A stretch of 64,000 nt of DNA, from positions 40,139,022 through 40,203,021 of the forward strand of contig CM046833.1 of NCBI GenBank assembly GCA_025618425.1, written 5' to 3'. The notes below the pieces were generated by a model. That model saw only the letters and a program-made list of their open reading frames with translations. It was not told the origin of the DNA and did not search any database. Positions 23,201 through 34,838 of this stretch are shown here, piece by piece (position 1 is the first letter of the stretch; each line of letters begins with the position of its first letter). Made by a program: the position numbers and the translations under genes. This stretch comes from Heliocidaris tuberculata (taxonomy: Eukaryota; Echinodermata; Echinoidea; Camarodonta; Echinometridae).

Positions 23201-25062
23201 TTTTTTCAATCGGTCAGCCCCACCTGCTGTTGTAGTCATCAGCGATAATCAGTGTCAACTAAGATATGCCGAAGGCTCCTACTTTTCCATGACAGCGGGA
23301 AAACCACAGGAAATCACATGTACAACACGAGCACGACCCCCGGCTCTCATTGAATGGCACACGAATGTTGAAGATGTCCAGCTGCTTTTGGACCAGTCTA
23401 ATGTGGTTGAAGGACAAATCTACACATCTCGGGGTGTAGCCACAATAACTCCTACTACAGAAGATCATAACAAAATCATTCGTTGTCTCGTGTCCCGTCC
23501 GGAACTTGGAAACTTGCTTCAAACAACCATTCGCGTTTATATTGCAGGTAATTACAATCAGTTATCTTTTTAAATGATCTTTTTTTTTCAATTTGCCAAG
23601 TATTCAAATACATATTTCTCAGATTTCTTTTTTTGGGAAATTCTTCTAGATAACACCAATATAACTCCTGTATTTTATATATATATTTTTTGTACCAGGA
23701 AGAAATCTAAAATGCTACCATTACAGTTTTTATTAGGGGTTCTGCAACGAAGGAAGAATATTTTTGGTTTGAACAATTTTCTCACTTCTTTCATTAACTC
23801 TCGAAATAAATTCAATTATCATTTCATCTGTCCATATTAGTCTTACCAACGGCCTTACAACTCTCAGCTTCTTCAGGCATAAGCAACGAAACAGGGACCC
23901 AAAGTGTCGTCGTCTTTCAAAACGTTTCAGAAGTCATCACCTGTAAATGTTTGGGATCTCGTCCACCGGCCCTTCTAACCTGGGAACTTGGGGGCAAAGT
24001 CGTCTCTGGTGACATTACAGCTTCCATTACCCAAAATAGCAAGGACCATAGTGTATTTGATACTCTGAGTAGCCTACTCATGGTACCGGGAAGAAGTTAT
24101 CATAACAAAATGTTGCGGTGTTTAGCACCTGCCGGGCAAAACCTAATTCAGGCAAGAGTGAAATTAGTCGTTTATGGTAAGTTCATTAAAAAATACTATA
24201 TTTGTCTATCAACATTCAACCTGAAAGTATAGAATAAACCATTAGTTGTTCCATGACAAGGAAACGCCGACGCTAATGTTAATGTACGAGCCACGAGTAA
24301 CTGATGAAGGAAAATATGAATGCTTGGTCGTGACAAGGCTGGGTAACGACAGTGCTGCTATCAACTTTCTTGTGAGTAATGATATAAGACCTAGGCCTAG
24401 ATATAAGATGGATATACTATTTCCACGTCACTTTTACTGCACTGTGTTACCGTCCTCCTGATCTTATAAATGAGAATATATATCAGTGGGGATAAGGGAA
24501 TTCGTAAGGAGGAAATAGTATATTATTAACTGTATATTTTGTCTTTGGTATTAAATTTATTTGGGTTTAGAGCATTCATCGCAGGGCAATATTTTAGCCC
24601 TTATTTTCACGCAAAATAATTTTTCAGAAAGATCTATGGAAGGCCTACACGAATGCCATAAATATGATTTAATAACTCAGGGCACGGAAAGATATTATGT
24701 TTTTGTTTTTGTGCAATGGATGAAGCATGGAATTCAAGTTTGCGTAAATATTAAGTTAGAATTAAATAACGAACAACAGTGCTCTATCTCTCTCACCCTC
24801 TACTTCTATTTCTTTTAAACTTACAGCTGTCCCTGACAAACCTTCTGGGTTGGTTGTATTCCGAAACCAGACGACATCGTTTACTCTCTTCGCTGCTTGG
24901 CAACTGGGATGTGATGGCGGCCTTCATCAGACATTATATTTCAAGCAGCTATTTGATAGGAAATTGAAAAAAAAAAAAAAAAAATGTGAGGTTCAGTCAC
25001 CGGATGAGTGGAGGAAATTCAATGTTACATTAAAAATTACATTTCACAGGCATGTCTTTTAA
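20217..25062 (+). CDS. Cassette 3 (type A): secreted 3-Ig protein with short fn3 end
   Basis: Exons are 20217-20271, 22202-22552, 23218-23547, 23841-24176 and 24827-25062, giving 436 codons with the stop. The reading frame is open throughout, with GT/AG phase-1 junctions. Ig4 is absent and only a remnant of Ig5 remains, so Ig3 joins the fn3 exon directly and keeps phase. The fn3 exon reads through a Lys-rich A-run and ends HVF-TAA without the second half of the domain. No membrane anchor is encoded. The first intron holds a TIR element and a foldback. It could be a short decoy-like variant or a recent pseudogene; expression data are needed to decide. Confidence 0.65.
20350..21771. mobile_element. 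1.4-kb TIR element in cassette 3 intron 1
   Basis: The 12-bp ends TATATCCCTCAT (20,350-20,361) and ATGAGGGATATA (21,760-21,771) are perfect inverted copies. It is absent from the matching intron of cassettes 1 and 5. No transposase is visible. It includes a CpG-rich part (20,500-20,680) with a G-run. Confidence 0.65.
21774..21950. repeat. Near-perfect hairpin (about 85-bp arms)
   Basis: The arms begin ACAAATATACAGGGCC and meet at GGGGCTCTCGCCCC (about 21,859-21,872). Both contain ATCTAGTGCG(G/A)TCTATGGGG. A further single arm copy lies at 21,550-21,640 in direct orientation. Confidence 0.8.
22202..22552 (+). CDS. Cassette 3 Ig1 (V-like) exon
   Basis: 117 codons: GDLQASITNSDLPVTGEDIE, LVCGF, MTWMRN, the extra Cys pair FDCYNGISACEQ and DDSGIYQCQV. 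All V-set core residues are present. Confidence 0.85.
23218..23547 (+). CDS. Cassette 3 Ig2 exon
   Basis: 110 codons; one extra Leu (QLLLDQ) compared with the other cassettes. ITCTTRARPPALIEWHTN and IIRCLVSRPELG are intact. Confidence 0.85.
23841..24176 (+). CDS. Cassette 3 Ig3 exon
   Basis: 112 codons: VITCKCLGSRPPALLTWELGG and MLRCLAPAGQN. This is the undamaged counterpart of cassette 1's Ig3. Confidence 0.85.
24286..24373 (+). pseudogene. Cassette 3 Ig5 exon remnant
   Basis: It reads EPRVTDEGKYECLVVTRLGNDSAAINF and then loses 7 nt before the old donor (CTTGTGAGTAATG). It has no acceptor. The deletion junction is identical to cassette 1. Confidence 0.75.
24827..25062 (+). CDS. Cassette 3 terminal fn3-type exon
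   Basis: It encodes VPDKPSGLVVFRNQTTSF, TLFAAWQLGCDGGLHQ, a Lys run from an A19 tract, then CEVQSPDEWRKFNVTLK and TAA. Compared with the full fn3 exon at 56,393-56,686 the C-terminal strands are missing. The A-run makes the frame here fragile. Confidence 0.65.
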
Positions 25063-26921
25063 ACTAGAGGCATTATGGTAAACAATTGAATACAATATTT
25101 AGGTTAAAACAGTAGTCTTAAAATGTATAATTTTTAACGATGTACGACACAGTTGTTAAATACCTCCCGATAAGAACACTCAACCTTTTTTATACAATTT
25201 GGGGTTCTACTGAAGCTTTCATTAAAGGGATTCGGTAACTGTGGAGGCTTGATTTAATAAATAAGTTGAATTTTGATATCTGTTTTGTATAATGATGTTC
25301 AGAAGGATAAATAAATAGCCAGGCATAAGAGGTTTTCAAATATATAATGCTATCATTAAGATATCTATGACTGAATACTCCCATTTACGAAAGCGTATGG
25401 CCATGCGCTTTAGTCTAACATTGAGTCTACGGGGGAATACGAGTCTGGCGTTTCCGGTCACTTGCATATGTTTACTTTTGTGAAGCACATAATGATTTTG
25501 AAGTGCTTTTTCCCCCCTGGGCTTCATTTTTACACCGTGTTACATACACTGATAGCATGTAAGGCCTGGCAGCTCAGATTTTATCAAGCCTCTACAAAGT
25601 TACCAAATCACTTTAACATAGCAGAAAGCTAGTGCACCTAAGAGATCAAACTTCTATATTTTTTGTTCAATGCTATATTTAAAGAAAATACTTATATTCC
25701 AGATTAGGCCTATCCGATTAAATACGTCGTCATCAGGGGTGGAGAGGAAATGGGTAGTTAAAGATAGATTCTTTAGAAATTGCGTAATACCTGGATGGGC
25801 TGGACACTGAATGAATCGTGTTGAAAGTAAAAGGATGAATGAGAATGGAAACTATTTCTAGCTTTTAGTTAGAAATAAAATAACTACAATAACGACGAAA
25901 TAAGATTACAACTTGGTTAGTCAAACGTGTATACATGAAAGTCACTACTGGACTAGAAAAGAACTGTTAAGCTTACTAGTCATTACAGAAATAAAACTCA
26001 GCAGATAAGATACGAAGGTACGAAGGTATCTGAGAAAAGCTAAAAGATATCGGGTTCATAACGATAGTAACAACATTTGGATAGATAATAAAAATTAGAT
26101 TACATTCATGATTGCTCTAGTGATATTCAAATTTATTGCTTAAACATCAAGCAGATAAAAATGAGCCCATACAGTCAATTTAATATTTGATATATTTTTT
26201 CATATTCAATGTTTCAAATGTTTTAAAAATGTACTGTAACGCATTGATTAAAAAACCCAATCATATATAAAACATCTGACTTTATCTTAATCCATGGAAA
26301 TATTGGATATTATTATCCGATTTATTTTGTTTTACCGATAACATTTCATTTGAATGAAATACATGAATACCGGTACATGCGCAGTATAAGAAACGGAATA
26401 TGAAACTATGCGATTAGTTAATTACATAACCAATATTGTGTAGTCAGAATGATACAAGCGTATCAGAATGACCCTCAAATACTGTTGTGTCATAAGAGAG
26501 AGAGAGAAAAAAAAGGGGGGGGGGGCTAATTAGTTAGCAAAGACATTGCAATAAAGCAATGACTTCCAAACAATATAGAAAATAGGTACCCTACTATTTG
26601 AACTGTACTTCTTCTTTTGTCGATACTTAAATACTAGAACTATTTGTTCTCTAGCTTGCGCCTCCTAGAGTTCTGATATCGACATGGAATGACTCACCAA
26701 TAAACGGTATAGTTATAGTTTCGATAACTGTACAAAACATATGAAAAGTACTCAACCTAATTGAAATTTCGTCGTACACTATCTAAGTACAAAATATATA
26801 AAAAATTCCATTCACTTTCGAAGGAGCAGTCAGCAGGACACGAGTATGAGTATAAGTTGTTCGTATCTGATTTTCTTGTTCAAGGACCGAAGTCAACATC
26901 ATTTCACATTTACACTGGGAA
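25063..26921 (+). promoter_or_regulatory. Spacer and 5' flank of cassette 4
   Basis: It is collinear with 10,341-11,821, except for a 0.4-kb insertion at about 25,215-25,610 of unknown type. The dyad is at 26,708-26,733 (ATAACTGTA variant, as in cassette 2). A 12-G run is near 26,515. No gene is seen. Confidence 0.5.
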
Positions 26922-26976
26922 ATGGGATCGCATATTCACAGAGTCTTTTTGCTCGCCATCTTCGTGTGTCTTAAGG
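26922..26976 (+). CDS. Cassette 4 signal-peptide exon
   Basis: It encodes MGSHIHRVFLLAIFVCLK plus one base, the same protein sequence as cassette 2. Confidence 0.8.
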
Positions 26977-28328
26977 GTAAATTAATATATTGTTGTTGTT
27001 TGTTTGTTTGTTTTTTTATAACTTTAATCTGGGATTGAATATGAACACTGATTCACTTTCCTTGAGATTCACAGTTCATCTGTTGATAAACACACCTTAA
27101 CTTTCAGAAGGCCTTTCAATGTATTACGTAGGTAATTTCAAAAAATGTATTTATAATATTGACAGCTCATGATGTGGTAACTAATTTTTTATTCTAGTTT
27201 GCCCCCATTTAATATGCTATCATGGTAAGAGACGTTATTACATATTTCCTTTTATTTTGATGATTTTTGCAGTAAGCCGCGGGGAATTGCACTCATCCTT
27301 CTCTGATGATGACCTTCCTGTCACTGGAGAAGATATTGAACTTTTTTGCGTCTATTCGTCTCTTTCCAGCGAATTCCGTATGACATGGTGGAAAAATGAT
27401 TTCGGGACTCTGGCTTCTTGTGATTACTCCAACGGTATATCAGCTTGTGAGCAGAGTAATTCGTTTAAGTTCACTCTGAAAACAGATTCTCGAAGTTTTA
27501 ATCTAACAATAAAGGATTTGACAACGGATGATAGCGGCAAGTATAAGTGCCAAGTGGTCAGCAGATCAGTTTTTGATATAGATGTAGTAGAACTTGAAGT
27601 TTTGTCGAGAGGTTAGTACTTTTCCTAAAATATTGTTCTAACATTAGTCGCTATCGAGTAAGAAGTTAATTTTGAAATGTGTTCCCATTATCAAAAGAAA
27701 ATATGAATATATAATGAAGACGTCATGAACTAACTAAATTTTCTGTAAATATAATGTATATCTTAATTCAGGTGCAAATCTGAATGTTCCTATTCAAGCA
27801 TATAAATTTGGGGCATGGAATGAAAATCGTTGCTCCAGCGTTTAATTCAAAAGTTGGAATTTTAGATATTAGATATTTTTCTGTGTGTAACAATTGTGGC
27901 TATATCGAGCTCTTCATGCAATTTTACTAAACCTCACTGTGTTCAATTAATCGCTTTCCTAGTACGATTTCCTAGCACGTTTCCCTTTTCCATAAGATGT
28001 GCCCCTAATCCAAAGTAACTTAGAGCCAATATTCCCGAATGCTCGCTTACTACTCTCGCTCGTATTAAATCTACAGCTTATTAAATAAATTTTCATTGTG
28101 AAATTTTGCAAATGAAACCCGATCAGAACTGTGTTTCCCCACTTTTATATTATTTATATTATTTAATGTAATTGCGACCTCACAAATTGTGAATATTGTT
28201 TACTCGCTCGCTTCGCTCGTTTGCTCAATATTCAAATCATAATACAAAACTGCAAAGCATGATGCTAAAGTTGTATCTTGGACACGTAAAGAGAAAAACC
28301 ATATACATGTTTACACACCCTCACCCCA

Positions 28329-28383
<55 letters not shown>

Positions 28384-28572
28384 TAAGGAAATAACATACA
28401 CAACAGCTTTGACAACTCTCGTATAGAAATGATATAATTGTGAGCAATGAAATGAGAGAATAATGGTTGCATAGCTTAAATCAAAGTTCCCTAGAGCTGT
28501 CCTTCCTTTTTTGAAATTCATTTTAATTTCTCACAATTTTATATTTATGGGTCTTTGACCGAAACGTCACTC

Positions 28573-28603
<31 letters not shown>

Positions 28604-31600
28604 CGTGTGTGCGTGCGTGTGTGTGTGTGTGTGTATGGCCCTTGAGAGAAATCATACCCCCACTTATGAGGGTCTGTCTACGCCAATGCCCCCCCCCCCC
28701 CCTCCTCCTCTCTCTCTCTATTTCTGTCGCCATATGAACCCCAACCAACTGATACCAGTGACGGAAGCTCTCTGGAAGAATACACAAAAAGCTGTCAAAT
28801 CCACTAATGTAATAATTACAACAATCGATTTCATTAATTCATAATCTCGTAATCATGTTAGTTTGCAAACTAATCGTGTATTTTCACTTCTCTTTACACG
28901 AAAAAGATGGGAAAAGAACTCTTGAAAAGGATATTGTACAAATGTAACAGTGTTTGTGATTAACATAAGTCTTGAACCTTTTTTTTTTATATAACGATTG
29001 TTCAATTGGTCAGCCCCACCTGCTGTTGTAGTCATCAGCGATGATCGGTTCCCATTGGGATATCCCGAAACCTCTTACATTTCTATGACAGTAGGGAAAC
29101 AACACGAGATCACATGTACAACACGAGCACGACCCCCGGCTCTCATTGAATGGCACACGAATGTTAAAAATGTACAACGTTTGCGCCAGTCTAATGTGGT
29201 TGAAGGACAAATCTACACATCTCGGGGTGTAGCCACAATAACTCCTTCTACAGAAGATCATAACAAAATCATTCGTTGTCTCGTGTCCCATCCGGAACTT
29301 GGAAACTTGCTTCAAACAACCATCGTCGTTTATATTGCAAGTAATTACAGTCACTTATGTTTTTAAATATTTTTTTTTTAAATTTCCTAAGTATTCCAAT
29401 ACATATTTCTTTTCTTTTTTTCGGAAATCCTAACAGATCAACACCGATACAGCTCCTGTATTATATTCATATTTTCGTAACAGGAGGAAATCTAAAATAC
29501 TACCATTACATATTTTATTAGGGGTTCTGCAACAAAGGAAGATTATTTTTCGTTTTAACAATTTTCTCACTTCTTTCATTAAATCTCGAATTAAATTCAG
29601 TTATCATTTCATCTCTCCATTTTAGTCTTACCAACGGCCTTACAACTCTCAGCTTCTTCAGGCATCAGCAACGAAACAGGGACCCATAGTATCGTCGTCT
29701 TTCAAAATGTTTCAGAAGTCATCACCTGCAAATGTTTGGGATCTCGTCCACATGCCCTTCTAACCTGGGAACTTGGGGGCACAGTCGTCTCTGATGACAT
29801 TACAGATTCCGTTACCCCAAATAGCAAGGGCCATAATTTATATGATACTCTTAGTAGTCTACTCATGCTACCGGAAAGAAGTCATCATAACAAAATGTTG
29901 CAGTGTTTGGCATCTGCCGGGCAAAACCAACTTCAGGCACGAGTGAAATTAATCGTTTATGGTAAGTTCATTTATAATTATATGTGTTTATCAACATTCA
30001 ACCTGAAAATATAGAGCATTCCATTAGCTATTCCATGACAAGGAAACGCCGACGCTAATGTTAATGTATGATACTTTTCGTCTCTATTTTAATAAACTCA
30101 TTTCAATCGTCGTTCGTAACTACGATAGTATAAATTATATCATGAACTTTGCATACTGTAACATTTGATGTTCAAGGACCACCGGATACTCCACAACTAC
30201 TTGGTACCAGTGACCTGCTAGATGGGGTATCTGCCACAATCACATGCATTTCCAACTGCGGATATCCAGCACCTATATTTCAGTGGAACCTCGGAACAAC
30301 GGATCTTACCAGTGAGTCAGAAACATATGAGGAATTTAATGAAGACAACAGAGTGTACGCTAGGAGTGTGCTTACCTTTACGCCAATGAATGACGACCAC
30401 AACCAATATCTTATATGCCAAGTCTTTCAGCCTGATGGACACCCAGCGTGGTCCAGGAGTGTCAGAAAAATGATCCATATTTCATGTAAGTGGGCTTCCT
30501 TTGTTCACTATAATATCATACTAACTAGTAGTCTGTTGTTGTTTTGTCTTTTTCAAATCGAATATACAGCTTGATGAAGCTTTAATGACGACCTGTCAGT
30601 GCTCTGAGGTGTTTATTTAGCGACATACTCTTAAAATCACAATTCTTAGAGACTTTATTTTTCAGTGTTTCAACAATGATTGATATTAAAGTGTGCTATG
30701 AATATATAATACACATAATACGTCGCCAGCAGATTATTATTTATCATGAGCACTATTTTCTGGCACAGTGTAAACCAATTTCTGTATGCCAAATCCCTGT
30801 TTCACTACATCGTATTCCCTCTGTCAATATCCAGATCCTCCTATTATTGCCGCACTGTCTGTTCGTCGAAGAGTAGCTGGTGATGGGAACGTTTCTACGG
30901 TCTTTACATGTCAGGTAGATGCTAGACCTCAAGCCCGTATCATGGTTTGGTTCTTTAATGGAGCAAGGCTGGTGAATGACACCAAAACAATAATCCACCA
31001 TAGTAATTTCCAAGAAGGTGAAACAGATGCTACAAGTACGTTGTTAATCAACCAGCCACGAGTACTTGATGAAGGAAAATATGAATGCTTGGCCGTGACA
31101 AGGCTCGGTAACGACAGTGCTGCTATCAACTTTACCTTATCTTGTGAGTAATGATATAAGACCTATAGGCCTAGATATAAGATGGATATACTATTTCACT
31201 TTTACTGCACTGTGTTACCGTCCTCCTCATGATATTATAAATGAGAATATACCAATGGGGGTAGGGAATTCGTATGGAGGAAACAGTGTACTATTAATTG
31301 TATAATTTGTCTTTTGAATTAAATTCAATTGGGTTCAGAATATTCATCGCAGGGCAATATTGAAGCCCTTATACCACGCAAAATACGTTTTGAAAAATAT
31401 ATATACAAGGCCTAAACGCATGCCATAATATGATTTAATTACTCCGGGCACGGAAAATATTATGTGTGTTGTCGTTGTGGATGTGGCATGAAAGTTTGCG
31501 TAAATATTAACATAAATCTTTTTCTATTTCTTTTAAAATTACAGCTGTTCCTGACAAACCTTCTAGGTTGGTTGTAAACCGAAATCCAACGACATCTTTT

Positions 31601-31621
31601 ACTCTCTTCGCTGCTTGGTAA
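26922..31621 (+). CDS. Cassette 4 (type B): secreted 5-Ig protein ending early in fn3
   Basis: Exons are 26922-26976, 27273-27611, 29014-29340, 29626-29961, 30177-30485, 30835-31143 and 31545-31621: 584 codons with the stop, the same exon lengths as cassette 2. All Ig domains keep their core Cys, including Ig4 (LICQVFQ). The frame stops at TAA right after FAAW. If that single codon is read through, the frame stays open to TAA at 31,775-31,777 (PGYEEGLHQTFHPHF...). The Ig2 donor is AA|GTAATT instead of AG|GTAATT. Intron 2 holds a 0.75-kb insertion with TA and GT microsatellites. The product would be soluble; its ligand is unknown. Confidence 0.75.
27273..27611 (+). CDS. Cassette 4 Ig1 (V-like) exon
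   Basis: 113 codons: ELFCVYSSLSSEF, MTWWKN, SCDYSNGISACEQ, DDSGKYKCQVV. It differs from cassette 2 mostly in the last strands (SRSVFDIDVV versus FGIAIFATDA). Confidence 0.85.
28331..28381 (+). repeat. (TA)n microsatellite
   Basis: A pure TA run inside the intron 2 insertion of cassette 4. Confidence 0.95.
28573..28634 (+). repeat. (GT)n microsatellite with GTGC variants
   Basis: GT repeats interrupted by GTGCGTGCGT, in the same intronic insertion. Confidence 0.95.
29014..29340 (+). CDS. Cassette 4 Ig2 exon, donor -1 A
   Basis: 109 codons: ITCTTRARPPALIEWHTN, IIRCLVSHPELG. It ends GCA A and then GTAATT; all other cassettes have G before GT, so the split codon becomes ATC (Ile) instead of GTC (Val). 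Confidence 0.85.
29626..29961 (+). CDS. Cassette 4 Ig3 exon
   Basis: 112 codons, almost identical to cassette 2 (CKCLGSRPHALLTWELGG). Confidence 0.85.
30177..30485 (+). CDS. Cassette 4 Ig4 exon
   Basis: 103 codons with TITCISNCGYPAP and LICQVFQPDGHP. It is nearly the same as cassette 5's Ig4. Confidence 0.85.
30835..31143 (+). CDS. Cassette 4 Ig5 exon
   Basis: 103 codons, one residue different from cassette 2 (NDTKTII for NDTNTII). Confidence 0.85.
31545..31621 (+). CDS. Cassette 4 terminal fn3 fragment with TAA
   Basis: It encodes VPDKPSRLVVNRNPTTSFTL, FAAW and TAA (31,619-31,621). The sequence after the stop is still an open fn3-like frame to 31,777. Confidence 0.75.
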
Positions 31622-33140
31622 CCGGGATATGAAGAAGGGCTTCATCAAACATTTCATCCTCATTTTGATTCAAACAGCAATTCATTAGGGGGAAAAATAT
31701 ATGAGGCTCAGTCACCGAATGAGTGGAGGAAATGCAATGTTACATTGAAAATCGTATTTTACAAACATGTCTTTTAAACTAGTGACATCATGATAAACAA
31801 GTAAATACAACATTTAGGTGACAACGGTACTCTTGAAATGTATCATTTCAACGATGTATCACACAGTTTTTAATTTCTTCCCGGTAAGAATATGCAACAT
31901 CTTTGACAATTCGGGAATCTATTGACGCTTTCATCAAAATAGCAGAATGCTAGTACATCTAAGAGATCAAATCTCTCTATTCTTTTTTTTTTTCATTGCT
32001 ATACTTTAAGAAAGAAATTCCTATCAAGAATAGGCCTATCCGATTAAATACGTAATAATTTGTGATGGAGAGAAAATTAGTATACTTACAAATAAATTAA
32101 TTAGAAGATATGAAATACCTGCCTGGCTGGAAACTGAATGAATCGTGTTGAAAATAAAAGGCTGAATATGAGTCTCACTTTAAAGAATTTATTTTAACAA
32201 ATATGCATGGAATTTCGACAGGGCAGTCAAGGCTTTTTTAATTTCTTTCTTTTAATTAGAAACAAAGCAATTATAGTAACGACTAAAAAAAATGTAAACT
32301 TGGTTAGTCAAACTTTTATATATTAAAGTGACTACTGAATTAGAAAAATAACTATTTGGCTTACTAGTCATTAAAAAAACGAAACTCAGCAGATAAGATG
32401 TAATTGAGACGATGATAATTGAAAGGTTGTAATTGGTGTCATGCTAGGTCTGAAAAAACAAAAACAAAACAAAACAAAAAAAAAACAAAACATTTGATAC
32501 TGTGGATTATGATACTCTTCGAGAAATATTAAAGCAATATGGCATAGAAGACCGTACTCTTCTGTGGTTTTCAAGTTATTTGAATAGTAGATCGCAAGCA
32601 ACATTGTGTTAATGCAGCTTTCTCTGACTTTTCATCATTGAAATCCAGGATTCCCCCGGGGGTCAGTCATTGACTCCCTCTTTTTTGTATTATATATCAA
32701 TAATTTACCCAATGGAGTCCAGTTTTGTAAACGCAGTATGTACGCAAACGACACGATGTTATACCTTTCCGGCAGTGTAATTTTGAATTCAATGCAACAA
32801 ATTAATGAAGACCTGGAATATATTAGGAGATGGCTGGTTACAAACAAATTAAGTTTAAATGTAAACAAAACGGAATATATCGTGATCGGTACAAACATGC
32901 ACGCGTCTCGGAGTGATAAATGATGAAAATATTACTTGGTGTGAATATATCAGGTTGGTGTGAATTTATCAGGAACTTGAAAGCAAACGAAATTAGGATT
33001 ACATATGCTCAACGGCATAAAGAGTTTTTAGTAAATAACGAGACATTGGAAATGGTATATCGTGCATTTGTGTCATCCAACCTTTTTTTATTGTAATTTT
33101 GTTTGGGGAATTTTTGGGAAGACACTGTTAGACACTCATA

Positions 33141-33686
33141 GGTGTCGATCCGGGGGGGGGGGGGGGGGGGTATATACCCCCCTCGAAATTTGAGGTGAGG
33201 GTTATGACCTGTATTATCACCCCCCCCCCCAATATTTTTTGATGAAATCAATACGAATTATGATACATTAACTTAAAACTAATAATTATCCAGTCGCATT
33301 ATGTTTGATCTTGAAATACCATCACATTGATTAGAAGTAAGGGGTTCTAGGACACTTACCCCCTGGACAACCAACCCCGGATAACCATCCCTAGGATAAT
33401 TACCCTCTAGGACAACTACCCCCCCCCCCCCCGACAACATCTTCTTCGAGCATTGAACAACAAACTGTCTATCTGCCTTCTTTTTCCTAAATCATAACAA
33501 AATTTATAACACACATATTTAAATATCTTTGGGATCCTCTAAAATGCAAGTTTTATAGAAAAATTTGGGGGAAAAAGTCCTTGGTGTTGGAGGGGGTATC
33601 CCCTGCCACAGCCCCCCCCCCCCTCCCCCTTCGGTCACTTCGCTCCCTCGACGGTCATCCTCAAATCATGAACTTGGATCGACATC
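33141..33686. mobile_element. Small TIR insertion, copy 2
   Basis: The ends GGTGTCGATCC and GGATCGACAT are inverted. It matches 17,402-18,131 but has a shorter minisatellite. Confidence 0.6.
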
Positions 33687-34838
33687 CCTGGACACACTTC
33701 AAAGAATTCAAAACCGAGGCGCTCGCCTTACCAATATACTCCTTGGTTTTCATGAGAAAAATAAAACCTAGATCTTTGAGTTCGGAACCGCTCACAAAGA
33801 GGAGAGAGTATAATATTGCTGTAATGATGTATAATGTTATGACAAACCAAGTTCCATTATATCTTAGTGAGACATTTTCACACGGAAAATCTTTTTATAT
33901 AATACGCTAAGGATTTGGGGTCTTTTTTTTGTGTTCGCATAGGCGCCTCCCCCGGCTCTTTAGGTCCCCATCTTTTGGTACCCACGGGCGGGGAATAGTC
34001 CCCAGATGGTTGGGAGGCATTTCATAAATTCATTTTTAAACAGTGAATTTATTTCCGGAGGGAGTAATATTTCTGTCGATGGAACAGCTCACTGTCGTAG
34101 CACGGAAAAAGTACCTTCTGTTATTCCCCCAACCCATACCGATTACCTGTGAAAGGGAGAAACTTCATTGGTGTATTGCCAAAGAACAACGTGACGTATT
34201 CTCCATGGCCATATCCGCATGTGTATACTAAGTATTGGCTTCAATGTATACAGCACACGTGTTATTTGTTCGCACATGTACATGTACTGCTCCTTGTACT
34301 ATTTGTAGCTTTGTGGTTACATAACAGTTTAGTGCGTGTGTAACTCTATGGTTTCACGGCGGGGGGGGGGGGGGGGGGGGGGGATTGGATGATGGGCGGG
34401 GTGGGTGGGGCCATGTCTCATTGAAGCCGGTACACGTACATGAAAACGGATAGAAAGGGTACCTTTTCAACAATAAGCGCATAACCCGGATTACGCGTTT
34501 AGGGTATCAAAAAAAGCAAAAATAAAGAAAAAGAAAAAAAAGGGTATAGCAAATTCAGAGATGATAGATCCGCGGAAGGGGCGAGGGGGGGGGGGATATA
34601 GTTCGGTAGTGTGTTCCAAAGTAGGTTAAATTTCTTTTACGGTTCCTTTTTGGCTAAAAAGAGATCTATGATGATGATGATGTCATGCTCAAATTATAGG
34701 ATGTAAAATGCCTTAAGCAAAATATAAAATCGCCGTTAATAATGGTATAAAAAAATCAGAGATAGGCTGGTTTCCCTGTTAAGAGTATCGAAATCTGCTC
34801 CTACTGCAATCTGCTTTTTAATTCAGCAAGTGATTTAC

